Positions 11,301 through 20,059 of a DNA stretch of 64,000 nucleotides are shown here, one piece after another. This DNA is from Isochrysis galbana (Eukaryota > Haptophyta > Isochrysidales > Isochrysidaceae). The DNA is taken from positions 7,265,505-7,329,504 of the forward strand of contig CM030932.1 in assembly GCA_018136815.1 (NCBI GenBank), read 5' to 3'. The notes under the pieces were generated by a model, which had not been told where the DNA came from, did no database searches, and was given only the letters and a program-made list of their open reading frames with translations. Numbering within the stretch: position 1 is the first letter of the stretch; each line of letters opens with the position of its first letter. A program made the position numbers and the translations under genes.

Positions 11301-14300
11301 ATGGCGCGGCGGTGGTGTCCACGGTGGACTGAATGTCCCACGGCGCTGAAAAGGACTGCGCCATTCGCGAGGAGAGGTCCTCAACGAATTGCGTAGTTGA
11401 GATTATCCCAGTAATATCCTCGGCCTGAAGTGTAGCAGTTTGAGTGAGTGTAACCTTGACCCTGTAGACAGAGCTGCTGATCTTCCGAACTGAAATATCT
11501 GAGACTCCGAAAAGCAGTTCGCCACAAGCGGATGCAATGCGACCAGACAAATCTTCGCCTCCTAGGCTTGTTGCGCGAGTCGTCGCTCCGCTACCGTCGC
11601 GACTCACTGAGAATGTCACGCGCTTCACAACTTGCCCACCGGGGGCAAGTGGAGGCGGTGGTGACGGTGGCGGCTTTGCAGGCGGAGGCAAGGACGGTGG
11701 TGAAGACGGCGGTGGCTTCGGTGGTTGAAATGGCGGGGGTGGCGATGGTGGGGGCGGCGAGGGACGGGGAGGGGAGGGCCGGGGTGGCGAGGGCGATGGA
11801 GGTAGAGCCGGGGGAGCGGCCGGCGGGAGAGACGGTGGCGGAGACGATGGCGGCGGCGGCGATGGTGGCGGCGGCGACGTTGGAGGTGGCGATGGCGGCG
11901 GCGATGGCGGCGGCGGCGATGGCGGCGGCGGCGATGGCGGCGGCGGCGATGGCGGCGGCGGCGCTGGCGGCGGCGGCGCTGGCGGCGGCGGCGATGGCGG
12001 CGGCGGTGAGGGCGGCGGCGGTGAGGGCGGCGGCGGTGAGGGCGGCGGCGGTGAGGGCGGCGGCGGCGAGGGCGGCGGCGGCGAGGGGGGCAGAGGCGAG
12101 GGCGGCGGTGGCGAGGGTGGCGAGGGTGGCGCAGGGGCTGGCGGTCGCATCGGCCGCGGCGGCATCAATGGAGGGCCGGGAGGCTGCGGTGGTTTGGGTG
12201 GAGGGCCAGGCGGCCTCGGAGGCGTCCGCGGAGCTGGCGGGGCTGGCGGTGAAGAGGGCTGTATGGTAGTCGGGTGCTGCCAGCAAATCCGCCAGCCGCG
12301 GCGGGGAACCGAGTAGTAGTCCGACTTCCACGTGATGTTCCCGTCGACGGATGTGAGCCCGAATGTGGGCCCGGCCAGCTGGTTGCCGCAATACCTATTC
12401 GAATTGATGGTAAGATAGTCGTAATCACAAGTCGGATGAGGGTTGACGTCGAACATGTCAACCACGAGAGGCCACGGTGGGATGTCGGTGATGAAACATC
12501 GTTCATTCAAGCTGTAACCCTGAAGTGATGGAAGGCCAAGTTGACCCAAGATGTTTGCATAATTGGAAGACATAATGCAGCCGCCGATGGGGGTGCCCTC
12601 GTATCGACACGGTCCTACAATACTAGGTTCGGGGAAGACCATGTCAACCAACTCCGGCCAATCTCCAACACAACATCCCGCGAAGTCCGGGATCTCCGCA
12701 CAAGGCAAATGCGCGTCCGAGTAGTTGACGATGGAACTATTCATGTCCTCGCACATGATCGAATGGACCTCGTATCCGGCATTGATGCACTGTGACCCGA
12801 GAAGGTTCTTGTTGACACTTCCCCAATTGACAGAATTGCCAAACTCTACTCCGGTTGAGGGGTCGACACATTTAGAGCCCACCATCTTATTTGAGAAGAC
12901 GGGGGCATCAACCGATCCGCACATGTAGCAAGGCTGAGGTGAAGGCTGCGGTGACGGGTAGGGGGAGCCGTAGAGCGAACGCTGACCGCAGTCCGCACAG
13001 TCCGTGCCGAACTCGCACTCGCCGCTCACCGAGCCCTCGCCGCCGTCGTTGCACATCCCATCGGCAGCGAGCGCCGGCGCACCTATGCAGTCGTTCGTGC
13101 AAGCCCAGAGCGGGTCGGGCGAAGGCGACGGAGAGTACTCCGCCCCGCCGCAACAGCCGAGGTACCCAAACTGCGCAACGCAGTCCACATCAGCTGGCAG
13201 CGTGCCAGACTTGAGCAGATCGTCGACGGAGCCACAACTGATTGCGACCGTCGTGTACCCGTTCGCGGTGCACGACTGGCCGTACACGTTGACATCCGCG
13301 TGCGGCCAGTAGACCGAGTTGCCAACCTCGACGCCTGTGGTCGGGTCGATGCACGCCTCGCCGACAAAGAGCCCGTAGTCGACGATCCACTCGCCGTCGA
13401 CGCACATCGAGCACGAGTTGGTCGATGGTGACGGGTAGGGGGAGCCGAAGAGCGAACGCTGACCGCAGTCCGCACAGTCCGTGCCGAACTCGCACTCGCC
13501 GCTCACCGAGCCCTCGCCGCCGTCGTTGCACATCCCATCGGCAGCGAGCGCCGGCGCACCTATGCAGTCGTTTGTGCAAGCCCAGAGCGGGTCGGGCGAA
13601 GGCGACGGAGAGTACTCCGCCCCGCCGCAACAGCCGAGGTACCCAAACTGCGCGACGCAGTCCACATCAGCTGGCAGCGTGCCAGACTTGAGCAGATCGT
13701 CGACGGAGCCACAACTGATTGCGACCGTCGTGTACCCGTTCGCGGTGCACGACTGGCCGTACACGTTGACATCCGCGTGCGGCCAGTAGACCGAGTTGCC
13801 AACCTCGACGCCCGTGGTCGGGTCGATGCACGCCTCGCCGACAAAGAGCCCGTAGTCGACGATCCACTCGCCGTCGACGCACATCGAGCACGAGTTGGTC
13901 GATGGTGACGGGTAGGGGGAGCCGAAGAGCGAACGCTGACCGCAGTCCGCACAGTCCGTGCCGAACTCGCACTCGCCGCTCACCGAGCCCTCGCCGCCGT
14001 CGTTGCACATCCCATCGGCAGCGAGCGCCGGCGCACCTACGCAGTCGTTCGTGCAAGCCCAGAGCGGGTCGGGCGAAGGCGACGGAGAGTACTCCGCCCC
14101 GCCGCAACAGCCGAGGTACCCAAACTGCGCGACGCAGTCCACGTCAGCTGGCAGCGTGCCAGACTTGAGCAGATCGTCGACGGAGCCACAACTGATTGCG
14201 ACCGTCGTGTACCCGTTCGCGGTGCACGACTGGCCGTACACGTTGACATCCGCGTGCGGCCAGTAGACCGAGTTGCCAACCTCGACGCCCGTGGTCGGGT

Positions 14301-16968
14301 CGATGCACGCCTCGCCGACAAAGAGCCCGTAGTCGACGATCCACTCGCCGTCGACGCACATCGAGCACGAGTTGGTCGATGGTGACGGGTAGGGGGAGCC
14401 GAAGAGCGAACGCTGACCGCAGTCCGCACAGTCCGTGCCGAACTCGCACTCGCCGCTCACCGAGCCCTCGCCGCCGTCGTTGCACATCCCATCGGCAGCG
14501 AGCGCCGGCGCACCTATGCAGTCGTTCGTGCAAGCCCAGAGCGGGTCGGGCGAAGGCGACGGAGAGTACTCCGCCCCGCCGCAACAGCCGAGGTACCCAA
14601 ACTGCGCGACGCAGTCCACGTCAGCTGGCAGCGTGCCAGACTTGAGCAGATCGTCGACGGAGCCACAACTGATTGCGACCGTCGTGTACCCGTTCGCGGT
14701 GCACGACTGGCCGTACACGTTGACATCCGCGTGCGGCCAGTAGACCGAGTTGCCAACCTCGACGCCCGTGGTCGGGTCGATGCACGCCTCGCCGACAAAG
14801 AGCCCGTAGTCGACGATCCACTCGCCGTCGACGCACATCGAGCACGAGTTGGTCGATGGTGACGGGTAGGGGGAGCCGAAGAGCGAACGCTGACCGCAGT
14901 CCGCACAGTCCGTGCCGAACTCGCACTCGCCGCTCACCGAGCCCTCGCCGCCGTCGTTGCACATCCCATCGGCAGCGAGCGCCGGCGCACCTACGCAGTC
15001 GTTCGTGCAAGCCCAGAGCGGGTCGGGCGAAGGCGACGGAGAGTACTCCGCCCCGCCGCAACAGCCGAGGTACCCAAACTGCGCGACGCAGTCCACGTCA
15101 GCTGGCAGCGTGCCAGACTTGAGCAGATCGTCGACGGAGCCACAACTGATTGCGACCGTCGTGTACCCGTTCGCGGTGCACGACTGGCCGTACACGTTGA
15201 CATCCGCGTGCGGCCAGTAGACCGAGTTGCCAACCTCGACGCCTGTGGTCGGGTCGATGCACGCCTCGCCGACAAAGAGCCCGTAGTCGACGATCCACTC
15301 GCCGTCGACGCACATCGAGCACGAGTTGGTCGATGGTGACGGGTAGGGGGAGCCGAAGAGCGAACGCTGACCGCAGTCCGCACAGTCCGTGCCGAACTCG
15401 CACTCGCCGCTCACCGAGCCCTCGCCGCCGTCGTTGCACATCCCATCGGCAGCGAGCGCCGGCGCACCTACGCAGTCGTTCGTGCAAGCCCAGAGCGGGT
15501 CGGGCGAAGGCGACGGAGAGTACCCCGCCCCGCCGCAACAGCCGAGGTACCCAAACTGCGCAACGCAGTCCACATCAGCTGGCAGCGTGCCAGACTTGAG
15601 CAGATCGTCGACGGAGCCACAACTGATTGCGACCGTCGTGTACCCGTTCGCGGTGCACGACTGGCCGTACACGTTGACATCCGCGTGCGGCCAGTAGACC
15701 GAGTTGCCAACCTCGACGCCCGTGGTCGGGTCGATGCACGCCTCGCCGACAAAGAGCCCGTAGTCGACGATCCACTCGCCGTCGACGCACATCGAGCACG
15801 AGTTGGTCGATGGTGACGGGTAGGGGGAGCCGAAGAGCGAACGCTGACCGCAGTCCGCACAGTCCGTGCCGAACTCGCACTCGCCGCTCACCGAGCCCTC
15901 GCCGCCGTCGTTGCACATCCCATCGGCAGCGAGCGCCGGCGCACCTATGCAGTCGTTCGTGCAAGCCCAGAGCGGGTCGGGCGAAGGCGACGGAGAGTAC
16001 TCCGCCCCGCCGCAACAGCCGAGGTACCCAAACTGCGCAACGCAGTCCACATCAGCTGGCAGCGTGCCAGACTTGAGCAGATCGTCGACGGAGCCACAAC
16101 TGATTGCGACCGTCGTGTACCCGTTCGCGGTGCACGACTGGCCGTACACGTTGACATCCGCGTGCGGCCAGTAGACCGAGTTGCCAACCTCGACGCCTGT
16201 GGTCGGGTCGATGCACGCCTCGCCGACAAAGAGCCCGTAGTCGACGATCCACTCGCCGTCGACGCACATCGAGCACGAGTTGGTCGATGGTGACGGGTAG
16301 GGGGAGCCGAAGAGCGAACGCTGACCGCAGTCCGCACAGTCCGTGCCGAACTCGCACTCGCCGCTCACCGAGCCCTCGCCGCCGTCGTTGCACATCCCAT
16401 CGGCAGCGAGCGCCGGCGCACCTATGCAGTCGTTCGTGCAAGCCCAGAGCGGGTCGGGCGAAGGCGACAGATCAGGCGACGGGGAGGCAGGAGCACAGCA
16501 TCCAAGAGGACCTATTACTGCTCCACAATCGTAGCCGCTTGGCACTGTTATGTCGTAGAGGAGCAGCTGTTCGAGTCGCGCGCATGTAATGGGTTCGTTC
16601 ACGTCAAGCACACCAGTGCAACTGGAAGCATTCACGCTCAAGGTTGCTGAAGTCCATATGATTGAGTTACCGACCTCGACGCCATTTCTGAGGCAGTGGT
16701 CTCCAACGACTAAGTCGTGATTGATGACCTCCTCATTCATCCCACAGAGGGAGCAGGTGTTGCCCTGCTGCTGGGCCTTTCGTCGCATTCGTAGCACATT
16801 AGCACCGAACCTATGTGAGGCGTCGTTGAGTCGCTCTGCTGCTGTGCCCGCCTCAGGCCCCGAGTCCGGCTGGGAACTTGGGAGGGTCGGCTGCCAGAGC
16901 GCGCCAAGCAACACGAGCAGTGCTGTGAGCGCAAGGAAGCCCGCGAGGCTGAGCGTGCGGAGTGGCAT
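11050..16968 (-). CDS. Giant polycystin-like receptor, N-terminal ectodomain part
   Basis: The start at 16968 (MPLRTLSLAGFLALTALLVL) is preferred over the in-frame ATG at 17031 because it begins a clean signal peptide. The upstream 21 residues are simple basic/acidic sequence. The mature part holds a divergent cysteine domain, then eight copies of a cysteine domain resembling Notch/LNR modules (CNDGGEGS...CEFGTDCADCG). Each alternates with a second cysteine domain (CSMCVDGEW...GYLGCC). A CUB-like domain follows (about 12610-12270; ends GWRICWQ). Next come a long PPPSPPP tract (12260-11640) and an alpha/beta domain (11640-11320). After the C-run at 11289-11300 the frame continues only in low-quality arginine-rich sequence until 11050. 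The biological reading frame almost certainly passes into the C-terminal frame. Confidence 0.8.
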   Translation of the reverse strand: MPLRTLSLAGFLALTALLVLLGALWQPTLPSSQPDSGPEAGTAAERLNDASHRFGANVLRMRRKAQQQGNTCSLCGMNEEVINHDLVVGDHCLRNGVEVGNSIIWTSATLSVNASSCTGVLDVNEPITCARLEQLLLYDITVPSGYDCGAVIGPLGCCAPASPSPDLSPSPDPLWACTNDCIGAPALAADGMCNDGGEGSVSGECEFGTDCADCGQRSLFGSPYPSPSTNSCSMCVDGEWIVDYGLFVGEACIDPTTGVEVGNSVYWPHADVNVYGQSCTANGYTTVAISCGSVDDLLKSGTLPADVDCVAQFGYLGCCGGAEYSPSPSPDPLWACTNDCIGAPALAADGMCNDGGEGSVSGECEFGTDCADCGQRSLFGSPYPSPSTNSCSMCVDGEWIVDYGLFVGEACIDPTTGVEVGNSVYWPHADVNVYGQSCTANGYTTVAISCGSVDDLLKSGTLPADVDCVAQFGYLGCCGGAGYSPSPSPDPLWACTNDCVGAPALAADGMCNDGGEGSVSGECEFGTDCADCGQRSLFGSPYPSPSTNSCSMCVDGEWIVDYGLFVGEACIDPTTGVEVGNSVYWPHADVNVYGQSCTANGYTTVAISCGSVDDLLKSGTLPADVDCVAQFGYLGCCGGAEYSPSPSPDPLWACTNDCVGAPALAADGMCNDGGEGSVSGECEFGTDCADCGQRSLFGSPYPSPSTNSCSMCVDGEWIVDYGLFVGEACIDPTTGVEVGNSVYWPHADVNVYGQSCTANGYTTVAISCGSVDDLLKSGTLPADVDCVAQFGYLGCCGGAEYSPSPSPDPLWACTNDCIGAPALAADGMCNDGGEGSVSGECEFGTDCADCGQRSLFGSPYPSPSTNSCSMCVDGEWIVDYGLFVGEACIDPTTGVEVGNSVYWPHADVNVYGQSCTANGYTTVAISCGSVDDLLKSGTLPADVDCVAQFGYLGCCGGAEYSPSPSPDPLWACTNDCVGAPALAADGMCNDGGEGSVSGECEFGTDCADCGQRSLFGSPYPSPSTNSCSMCVDGEWIVDYGLFVGEACIDPTTGVEVGNSVYWPHADVNVYGQSCTANGYTTVAISCGSVDDLLKSGTLPADVDCVAQFGYLGCCGGAEYSPSPSPDPLWACTNDCIGAPALAADGMCNDGGEGSVSGECEFGTDCADCGQRSLFGSPYPSPSTNSCSMCVDGEWIVDYGLFVGEACIDPTTGVEVGNSVYWPHADVNVYGQSCTANGYTTVAISCGSVDDLLKSGTLPADVDCVAQFGYLGCCGGAEYSPSPSPDPLWACTNDCIGAPALAADGMCNDGGEGSVSGECEFGTDCADCGQRSLYGSPYPSPQPSPQPCYMCGSVDAPVFSNKMVGSKCVDPSTGVEFGNSVNWGSVNKNLLGSQCINAGYEVHSIMCEDMNSSIVNYSDAHLPCAEIPDFAGCCVGDWPELVDMVFPEPSIVGPCRYEGTPIGGCIMSSNYANILGQLGLPSLQGYSLNERCFITDIPPWPLVVDMFDVNPHPTCDYDYLTINSNRYCGNQLAGPTFGLTSVDGNITWKSDYYSVPRRGWRICWQHPTTIQPSSPPAPPAPRTPPRPPGPPPKPPQPPGPPLMPPRPMRPPAPAPPSPPSPPPPSPLPPSPPPPSPPPPSPPPPSPPPPSPPPPSPPPPSPPPPAPPPPAPPPPSPPPPSPPPPSPPPPSPPPSPPPTSPPPPSPPPPSSPPPSLPPAAPPALPPSPSPPRPSPPRPSPPPPSPPPPFQPPKPPPSSPPSLPPPAKPPPSPPPPLAPGGQVVKRVTFSVSRDGSGATTRATSLGGEDLSGRIASACGELLFGVSDISVRKISSSVYRVKVTLTQTATLQAEDITGIISTTQFVEDLSSRMAQSFSAPWDIQSTVDTTAAPSPPPLSRRLCQVSPRNLHLAPSPQRPPPPRHRPHSTQHLRADMTRHHRHRHHIRRCHRHLHSRSRHQHRQCRHHPLHCSRRAP
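11289..11300 (-). other. Frameshift at a 12-base homopolymer joining two halves of one gene
   Basis: On the coding strand this is a run of twelve C inside a proline-rich segment. In the upstream frame the protein passes from PSPPP into arginine/histidine-rich sequence. One extra base (or two fewer) would carry it into the downstream frame with PPPQPPPLPSEPPQPPPSP. The signal peptide and ectodomain lie only upstream, and the REJ, GPS and membrane parts only downstream. I infer one gene of about 5,200 codons, with either a length error in the assembly or a genuine homopolymer allele. Confidence 0.8.
11640..12260 (-). repeat. Coding proline-rich tract with 12-bp periodicity
   Basis: The plus strand repeats GATGGCGGCGGC-like dodecamers, densest at about 11850-12110. 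On the minus strand they encode (SPPP)n. Such hydroxyproline-rich-like spacers are typical of algal extracellular matrix and surface proteins. Long plus- and minus-frame ORFs over this block (alanine-rich) are shadows of the repeat. Confidence 0.9.
12960..16470 (-). repeat. Coding tandem repeat, eight units of 477 bp
   Basis: The same sequence recurs with an exact 477-base period (159 codons; anchor positions 13004, 13481, 13958, 14435, 14912, 15389, 15866, 16343). The units differ at only a handful of bases, for example Ile/Val in the first domain (CIGAPAL or CVGAPAL). Each unit encodes two cysteine-rich domains and an SPSPSPDP linker. The first half-domain (before 16480) and the last unit (to about 12640) are clearly diverged, so only the middle is homogenised. 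This points to recent unequal crossing-over or gene conversion. Confidence 0.95.
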
Positions 16969-16984
16969 CGCTCCCCTTCTCTCC

Positions 16985-17663
16985 CCTCCTCTCCCCTCTC
17001 TCGCTCTCTCGTCTCCCTCTTTCTCTCTCACTCACTTACTCACTCACACACACTCTATCAGTCACTCACTCACTCACTCACTTACTCACTCTCCCTCCCT
17101 CCCTCCCTCCCTCCCTCTCTCCCTCCCTTCCTGCCCGCTTCTCCCCTTCCCTCCTCGCTCTGTGTGTGTGTGTGTGTGTGCACGCGTGAGCGTGTGAGTG
17201 AGGGAGTTGACGCGGGCCCAGGTGCACAGTGAGCTGGCCAGGGCCGGAGTGTGCACCTTGCCCGCCAGCGCGCGTGGGAGGGGCGGGGAGGGGGCGGAGG
17301 GGACGGGGAGGGGGCGGGGGGAGCTTCCGCCTCGCGCGACACAGGAGAGGAGGCGGGGGAGGAAGGGAGGCGACTAGAGAGCACAAGAGAAGAAGAGAAA
17401 AAAAGAGGGAAGAGAGAGAAACAGAGGGAGCGGAACAAACAGAAGCAAGAAAGACTTCGTCGCCGGGGAGTGGGGTGTCTGTGTATTATTCCCTGTTTGG
17501 GGAACGAGTGGGGAAGCAGCTGGGTCTGCCTGACCACCGTATCTCTCTCTTTCTTACGGAGATTGGGGGAGAGATGGAACGGGTTCAAGGTTCCGATCTA
17601 TGAAAACACAAGAGAGAGAGAGAGAGAGAGAGAGTGGGGTCAGGGAACAGACGGGGAAGAAAG

Positions 17664-17697
<34 letters not shown>

Positions 17698-18300
17698 AGG
17701 CGCGAGGAGAGAGAGAGCCGTGAAGAGAGAGAGTGGAGAGAGCGGGAGAGCGAGTTGCCACAGTCTGTTTCATCTGCTCTGAAACTAACGGGATGCGCTG
17801 GTCTCTTCTCAACAAGAGGGCTGCGGGGGAGGAGGCCGGCAGAGGGGGGGTGGGGAAGAGAGGGATCTAATCACGCAGCAGATCTCTCTCTCTCTGTCCT
17901 GGTATTCAGCCTTGCAGGGTGCGGAAGAGAGGAGGATATGGGGGATCAGAGAGGGGGACCCAGGGAGGGAGGGGGAGGAGAGAGAGAGCGGACGGAAAGA
18001 GGGAGGGGGGGGGGGGGGGGGAGCCTTCCTCCCCCGCTCGGGAGAGCTCTCTCTCTCCCTCTCTCTCTCTCTCTCTCCCTTTCTCTCTCTCTCTCCCTCT
18101 CCCTCTCCCTCCCTCTCTCCCTACAATCTCTCTCTCCCCTCGCCCCTCCCCCACTCTCTCTCCCTCTCTCCCTCTTCCCTCTCTCCCTTCCCCCCCCCCC
18201 CCCCCCCCCCAGGAGAGTTCCCCACTAACCGCCGCCGCCGCCGCCGCCGGCGGGGGGGGGGGGGGGTTGGGGGTTGGGGGGGGGGGGGACGTGCGCGCCA
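16985..18300. repeat. Simple-sequence cluster upstream of the giant gene
   Basis: Successive low-complexity blocks are CT-rich 16975-17120 with CTCA and TCCC repeats, a TG run at 17161-17180, and GA runs about 17607-17700. A G-run lies at about 18006-18021, CT runs at about 18040-18180, a C-run near 18190-18211, and G-runs at about 18251-18290. Open frames here are low-complexity artefacts. The part next to 16968 is probably the promoter and 5' UTR of the giant gene. Confidence 0.85.
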
Positions 18301-19385
18301 ACGGCTCCTCGAGCGCTCGTCGAGCGCGCGCCGCCGTCGCTCGTGGCTCGCGAGGACTCTACCGGCCATCCCCATCCATCACCGCCTTGGCGAGGAGAGG
18401 AGAGAGAGGAGAACGAACGAAGGGCGCGGGGGCGGGGGGAGGGGGGGCGGCCTGGCCCGAGGCGGAAGAGGGGGGAGAGGGGAGTCGCCGCCGTTGGGCC
18501 TGACGTCCTGCCCCCACAGAGGCATGCCGGGGTGCCGGGGTGTATAAAGAGTCTGTCTGTATAAAGAGTCTGTCCGTCCGTCCACGATCGCTTTCTCTCT
18601 TGTTGTGTCAGGCGCAATTGGGGTGTCGGGCTAGAGTGTTAAGGGTGTCGAAAATGTTTGACAGCCGCGGGCAGTCGCCCAGGTGTGACAAATTTGCTAG
18701 CCGTGGCTATGCGCCGGTGTGTGATGTGTTTGTAGTGGAGGTCCTGTGGAGGTGCGTGCGTGCGTGCTGTCTCTCGCTGTCAGCACAGGTGAGGTATATA
18801 TAACTTGGCTAGGTGTGCCCAGACGTTGTCCGGTAGTGGTAGTCTTTTCTCGCTTTTGCAGTTGCCGGGGCCCTTGAGCCGCTGGCGCTTATTCTGGAAT
18901 TTTTGCAAGGCTTTCGTTATATGTGGTCTACTCCCGTCGCATCTAGGTTTGTTTTGCCGTCTAGTGTGTATTCCTCCGGGAGCGGGTATTCCGTCCTCTT
19001 GTTGGTTGCTGGATTTGTAGCCTTCGCCCCACTTTGCTGGTGGGGTCGGATCCACGTTAGTCGGTGCTCCCGTGCTCCCCTTGCACCTCTTCCCCCAGAA
19101 TCGGGGTGCCCAGATGATATGAATATGAGAGTTCGTCTTCATACCAGTTGTTGTTTTCTTTCGCGAAGTATTCGCCCTCCTGAGTTATATGGATTTCTCG
19201 CTCCGGTGCCGGTGCCTCGGTGTTTGAGGTTTCGGTGCCTGCTACTTCCCGTGTTCGGGCGTTCGGGCGTCGGTGACGTCTAGACGTCTAGCGTCTAGCG
19301 TCGCCGCCCCCACTAGGCATTAGGTCATTCGCGTGTTTTACTCTGTCTTCCCATGTTGCTAGAACATTTATCGCGAGGAATATAT
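18300..19385. other. Intergenic, nothing supportable
   Basis: No coding region is supported. A short duplication TATAAAGAGTCTGTC occurs twice at 18543-18573. Short frames such as the one at 18903-19283 have no recognisable features. Confidence 0.5.
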
Positions 19386-19566
19386 AATAAAACATCTGAG
19401 CGTTAGTACCACTACTCCCACTAGCCCGGTACCAACACGACAGCCCTCAGCGCACCTGCCCGTACACCTTGGCGCGTGCTGTTGACACAGATACATACTC
19501 CTATGCACCCCTCCAAATCTCCACCCTCGCATGCCCCCGGCTCCCATTCTAACTCCCCACAAGTTA
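19386..19566 (+). repeat. 181-bp dispersed repeat, copy 1
   Basis: This matches 54627-54807 over 181 bases in the same orientation, with no indel and essentially one substitution. The sequences flanking the two copies differ on both sides, so the boundaries are sharp (AATAAAACATC at the left, CACAAGTTA at the right). The identity suggests recent mobility. Confidence 0.9.
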
Positions 19567-19925
19567 GTCAACTAAGTTTATACTTGGTTGACCCATGGGG
19601 GGGCACGAGCCCCCCCCTCTCTCCACTCCTCCTCTGCCATGGGGGAGGAACCACCCATCCTCCTGGCATGCCTGATGGCTTGCCAGGAGGCCACTGCCCT
19701 ACTGACCCACTCCCTTCCCCACAGGCTCGCCTGATTCGCTCGTCCTAGCCTGTCGTGGCCAGCCCATTGCTCCAACCCCCCCTCCCCCCCTGGTCGACAG
19801 GCAGACAGGTGCAGCGTGGGGGCCCCTGAGGCTCGGGAGCGCCAGCGAGGGAGAGGCAGGGGAGGCCAGGGCCCAGCCCCAGCCTCCTCTGCCCCCTGAG
19901 CTGGCCTCCAGGAGCCTCCAGGGGT
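19567..19925. mobile_element. GC-rich mobile-element remnant running into the gap
   Basis: Segments such as CAGCCCCAGCCTCCTCTGCC followed by a CCCTGAGCT motif recur in diverged form at about 40710-40790. The stretch with CCAGGGAGAGGCAGG-like sequence recurs in inverted form at about 55720-55800. No coding frame is secure. Confidence 0.45.
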
Positions 19926-20025
19926 NNNNNNNNNNNNNNNNNNNNNNNNNNNNNNNNNNNNNNNNNNNNNNNNNNNNNNNNNNNNNNNNNNNNNNNNNNN
20001 NNNNNNNNNNNNNNNNNNNNNNNNN
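19926..20025. other. Assembly gap (100 N)
   Basis: Exactly 100 unknown bases, the conventional length for a gap of unknown size. The missing 5' LTR and primer-binding site of the retroelement probably lie here. Confidence 0.98.
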
Positions 20026-20059
20026 GCAATCTCCAAGAGTGAGATCAGCCTTGCTCTGA

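Noticed and set aside
11301-11341. ATG at 11341 as an independent start for the C-terminal receptor frame
   Set aside because: It lies inside coding sequence of the upstream frame, gives no signal peptide, and would leave the REJ/GPS receptor without an entry to the secretory pathway.
13004-16589. Families of identical 88-, 102-, 130- and 146-codon ORFs every 477 bases on both strands
   Set aside because: All are shadows of the same coding tandem repeat; not separate genes and not a CRISPR array, since there are no short repeats with unique spacers.
17251-18547. Plus-strand ORFs of 194-325 codons rich in Arg/Glu/Ser/Leu
   Set aside because: Direct translations of GA, CT, poly-G and poly-C tracts; no complex sequence.
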